A stretch of DNA of 64,000 nucleotides, from positions 14,123,001 through 14,187,000 of the forward strand of contig CM057482.1 of the NCBI GenBank assembly GCA_030035585.1. Direction: 5' to 3'. Positions within the stretch are counted from its first letter, which is position 1, and each line of letters starts with the position of its first letter. This DNA is from Dugong dugon. Taxonomy: Eukaryota; Chordata; Mammalia; Sirenia; Dugongidae. This document shows, piece by piece, positions 62,650-64,000 of this stretch. A program made the translations under genes and the position numbers. The notes beneath the pieces were generated by a model that saw only the letters and a program-made list of their open reading frames with translations, did not search any database and was not told the DNA's origin.

Positions 62650-62770
62650 TGTACTGTCAGAAGATGCAGGTCATGGCCCTACTCATTAACTGTGTGGCCT
62701 TTGACAAGTCACTTAACCACTCTGTGCCTGAAAATGATAATGATAATAATAGTCATTATCATCATCCTAA
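62650..62770 (+). repeat. MIR SINE with a small hairpin
   Basis: GTGTGGCCTTTGACAAGTC and CTTAACCACTCTGTGCCTG are sense MIR. ATGATAATGA (62734-62743) and its exact complement at 62753-62762 form a 10-bp hairpin with a 9-base loop. Confidence 0.75.
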
Positions 62771-62780
62771 TACACAGGAC

Positions 62781-63194
62781 TGTCTTAGTTATCTGGTGCT
62801 CCTATAACAGAAACACCACAAGTGGGTGGCTTTAACAAACAGAAATTTATTTTCTCACAGTTTCGGAGGCTAGAAGTCCGAATTCAAGGTGCTGGCTCTA
62901 GGGGAAGGCTTTCTCTCTGACGGCTCTGGAGGAAGGTCCTTGTCTTAGTTTCTGTTGCTTCATCCCTTGGTGATCCTCACGTGCCCAAGCATCTGTCTTC
63001 CCCCATCTCTACTTCCTTCTCTGTGCCTAATCAGCTTCATTTATATCTCAAAGGTGACTGGCTTAAGGCGGACCCTACACTGATGTGGCCTCATTAACAT
63101 AATAAAGAAAATCCTATTCCCCAAGTTATTGCATCAAAAACATAGGGGTTAGGAATTACACTTATTTTGGGGGGACACAATTCAACCCATAACA
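62781..63194 (-). repeat. MaLR solo LTR (fossil)
   Basis: TGTCTTAGTTATCTGGTGC to GACACAATTCAACCCATAACA. CAGGAC at 62775-62780 and 63195-63200 is a perfect flanking duplication. Nearly the same subfamily as the LTR at 12773. Solo, non-coding; the nearest transposon to the CORO2B exon. Confidence 0.92.
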
Positions 63195-63200
63195 CAGGAC

Positions 63201-63652
63201 CAAGGGATTCCTGAGGGTGTGTTTGTGGATTAGAAGCTCTGGAGAGAATCAGAGGAGGGATGGTAATGGGTGGTCTCGCCTCCTTGCACATAGAGGACAC
63301 CCCGCTGCTGGCCCAATCACAGTGGTCTCACCCTGTGTGAACACCCAGCCTGCTGTCTGCACCTCCCATACTGAATCGAGGCAGCCCATACAAGTTGTTG
63401 GATGGATGGTTTTCTCTACCACGTGGCACGTTCCTTGGTAGTGAAAAGGCCCTACAACCTTTCTGGAAAGTGGGATGGATGTGTGTACCAGAGCAGAAGG
63501 TGTGAATGGCCTTATGTCAGCCTTTGCTCTTGCAAGACTAAATTGTCTTGCAGGGGGCTGGGCACATAGTGGGCCCTGAACCCTTGGAGGCTTCTTACCC
63601 TCTGCCCCTGTGCTGAGGGCGGGCGCCAGGGCTCATCCTGCACCCTGACGAG
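63201..63652. other. Unique intronic sequence before the exon
   Basis: No repeat recognised. Becomes GC-rich toward the exon (from about 63590). Confidence 0.5.
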
Positions 63653-63670
63653 CAGCTCTTCTCTCCCCAG
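63653..63670 (+). promoter_or_regulatory. CORO2B: Candidate alternative splice acceptor, in frame
   Basis: CAGCTCTTCTCTCCCCAG is a strong pyrimidine tract plus AG exactly 60 nt before the main acceptor. If used it would add 20 codons with no stop. No direct evidence that it is used. Confidence 0.35.
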
Positions 63671-63690
63671 TGCCCTTCCCTGCCTGGAGC

Positions 63691-63730
63691 AGTGACCAGC
63701 TTGACCTGTGTCTCTCCTGCTTCCCCACAG
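63691..63730 (+). promoter_or_regulatory. CORO2B: Branch point and main splice acceptor
   Basis: CTCTCCTGCTTCCCCACAG precedes the ATG. Plausible branch adenines are in GTGACC (63695) and TTGACC (63704), 35 and 26 nt upstream, both at workable distance. Confidence 0.85.
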
Positions 63731-63931
63731 ATGTCCTGGCGTCCGCAATACCACAGCTCCAAGTTCCGAAACGTCTATGGGAAGGTGGCCAACCGGGAGC
63801 ACTGCTTCGACGGGATCCCCATCACCAAGAATGTGCATGACAACCACTTCTGCGCCGTCAATGCCCGCTTCCTGGCCATCGTCACTGAGAGTGCGGGCGG
63901 CGGCTCCTTCCTCGTCATCCCCCTGGAGCAG
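63731..63931 (+). CDS. CORO2B: Coronin-2B, shared N-terminal coding exon
   Basis: Coronins are WD-repeat, F-actin-binding proteins; CORO2B is the type II member enriched in nervous tissue and acts at the actin cytoskeleton and adhesions. The 201-bp exon is in phase 0 at both ends and encodes 67 residues starting MSWRPQYHSSKFRNVYGKVA and ending GGGSFLVIPLEQ. Visible landmarks are the basic SSKFRNVYGK motif (residues 9-18) shared by coronins, HDNHFCAVN (36-44) and the GGGSFLVIPL strand (56-65) that leads into the first propeller blade. The position matching the actin-binding Arg30 of type I coronins is Pro30. The sequence follows human CORO2B as I remember it with about two changes (His8, Ala45). 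In the long human isoform an upstream exon adds MTVTK before this Met; in shorter ones this Met is the start. Donor GTAGGT follows at 63932. The rest of the gene lies beyond the window. Confidence 0.95.
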
Positions 63932-64000
63932 GTAGGTGGCCCCATACCTCCCTGGATGGCTACAGCCCTAGGGCAGAGAGAGGGCCTCGTTGGTCACTCG
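63932..64000 (+). other. CORO2B: Splice donor and start of the next CORO2B intron
   Basis: CAG|GTAGGT is a near-consensus donor. The remaining bases are ordinary GC-rich intron. Confidence 0.9.

Larger units (their letters stand above)
1..63730 (+). other. CORO2B: Presumed long 5' intron (or 5' flank) of CORO2B
   Basis: Everything before the coding exon at the right edge lacks recognisable host coding sequence. Open frames in it are short and fall in repeats or have no recognisable protein. The acceptor at 63711-63730 shows that an intron ends there. That one intron covers the whole window is an inference from the known gene layout, in which the first coding exon lies far upstream. The true 5' exon, promoter and alternative first exons are not visible here. 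Confidence 0.7.

Noticed and set aside
1-64000. A previously undescribed multi-gene system
   Set aside because: The window is intronic vertebrate DNA with one coding exon. I saw no gene cluster or conserved gene set that could form such a system.

Overview
The window is mammalian genomic DNA dominated by interspersed repeats, and it holds one protein-coding exon. At the right end, 63731-63931 (+) encodes 67 residues that I recognise as the N-terminus of coronin-2B (CORO2B), an actin-binding WD-repeat protein. The exon has a polypyrimidine tract and AG before it and GTAGGT after it. In other mammals this is the first widely shared coding exon of CORO2B and a very long intron lies upstream, so I read 1-63730 as intronic (or 5' flanking) sequence of that gene. 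I found no second gene, no clear CpG island, no RNA gene and no CRISPR.

The repeats identify the host. I count about 44 tRNA-derived SINE copies of the AfroSINE type and six fragments of an RTE/BovB-like LINE whose 3' tail (CACCTAACAACAAC) is shared with some of the SINEs. I use three SINE labels of my own. Type C is the long form, with a TAATCTTTACGGAAGCAGACTGCC block. Type A is the same body without 45 bases of that block. Type B has a CCAGGCCTTTCTTCCGAGGTGCC body. The 45-base deletion matches what I remember of the AfroSINE subfamily restricted to hyraxes, sirenians and elephants. The host is therefore a paenungulate afrotherian, most likely an elephant.

Layout. 1-220: end of a 35-bp minisatellite. 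0.8-20 kb: dense AfroSINEs with MIR, L2, L1 and MER5 fragments, an ERV1-like solo LTR (10.8-11.3 kb) and a MaLR solo LTR split by two SINEs (12.8-13.5 kb). 20-21 kb: an L1 3' UTR inserted into an older relative. 21-30 kb: SINE-poor, mostly unique sequence with L2 and MIR. 30.8-33 kb: the longest RTE LINE (2.2 kb), with a YADD reverse-transcriptase motif. 33-42.6 kb: more RTE, L1, SINEs and four MaLR solo LTRs. 42.6-56.6 kb: mostly unique DNA with ancient repeats, including three stacked MER5-like elements and a palindromic DNA element. 58.9-59.6 kb: a Tigger DNA transposon with terminal inverted repeats. 60-61.3 kb: SINEs and RTE. 62.8-63.2 kb: a last MaLR LTR before the exon.

Nothing here behaves as a multi-gene system. 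The points worth attention are repeat biology (nested and same-site SINE insertions, a tRNA-Gly-headed SINE with an RTE tail, an antisense bias of the young SINEs), a possible in-frame alternative splice acceptor of CORO2B, and a few unexplained duplicated or palindromic segments. All repeat names come from memory of consensus sequences, with no database search.
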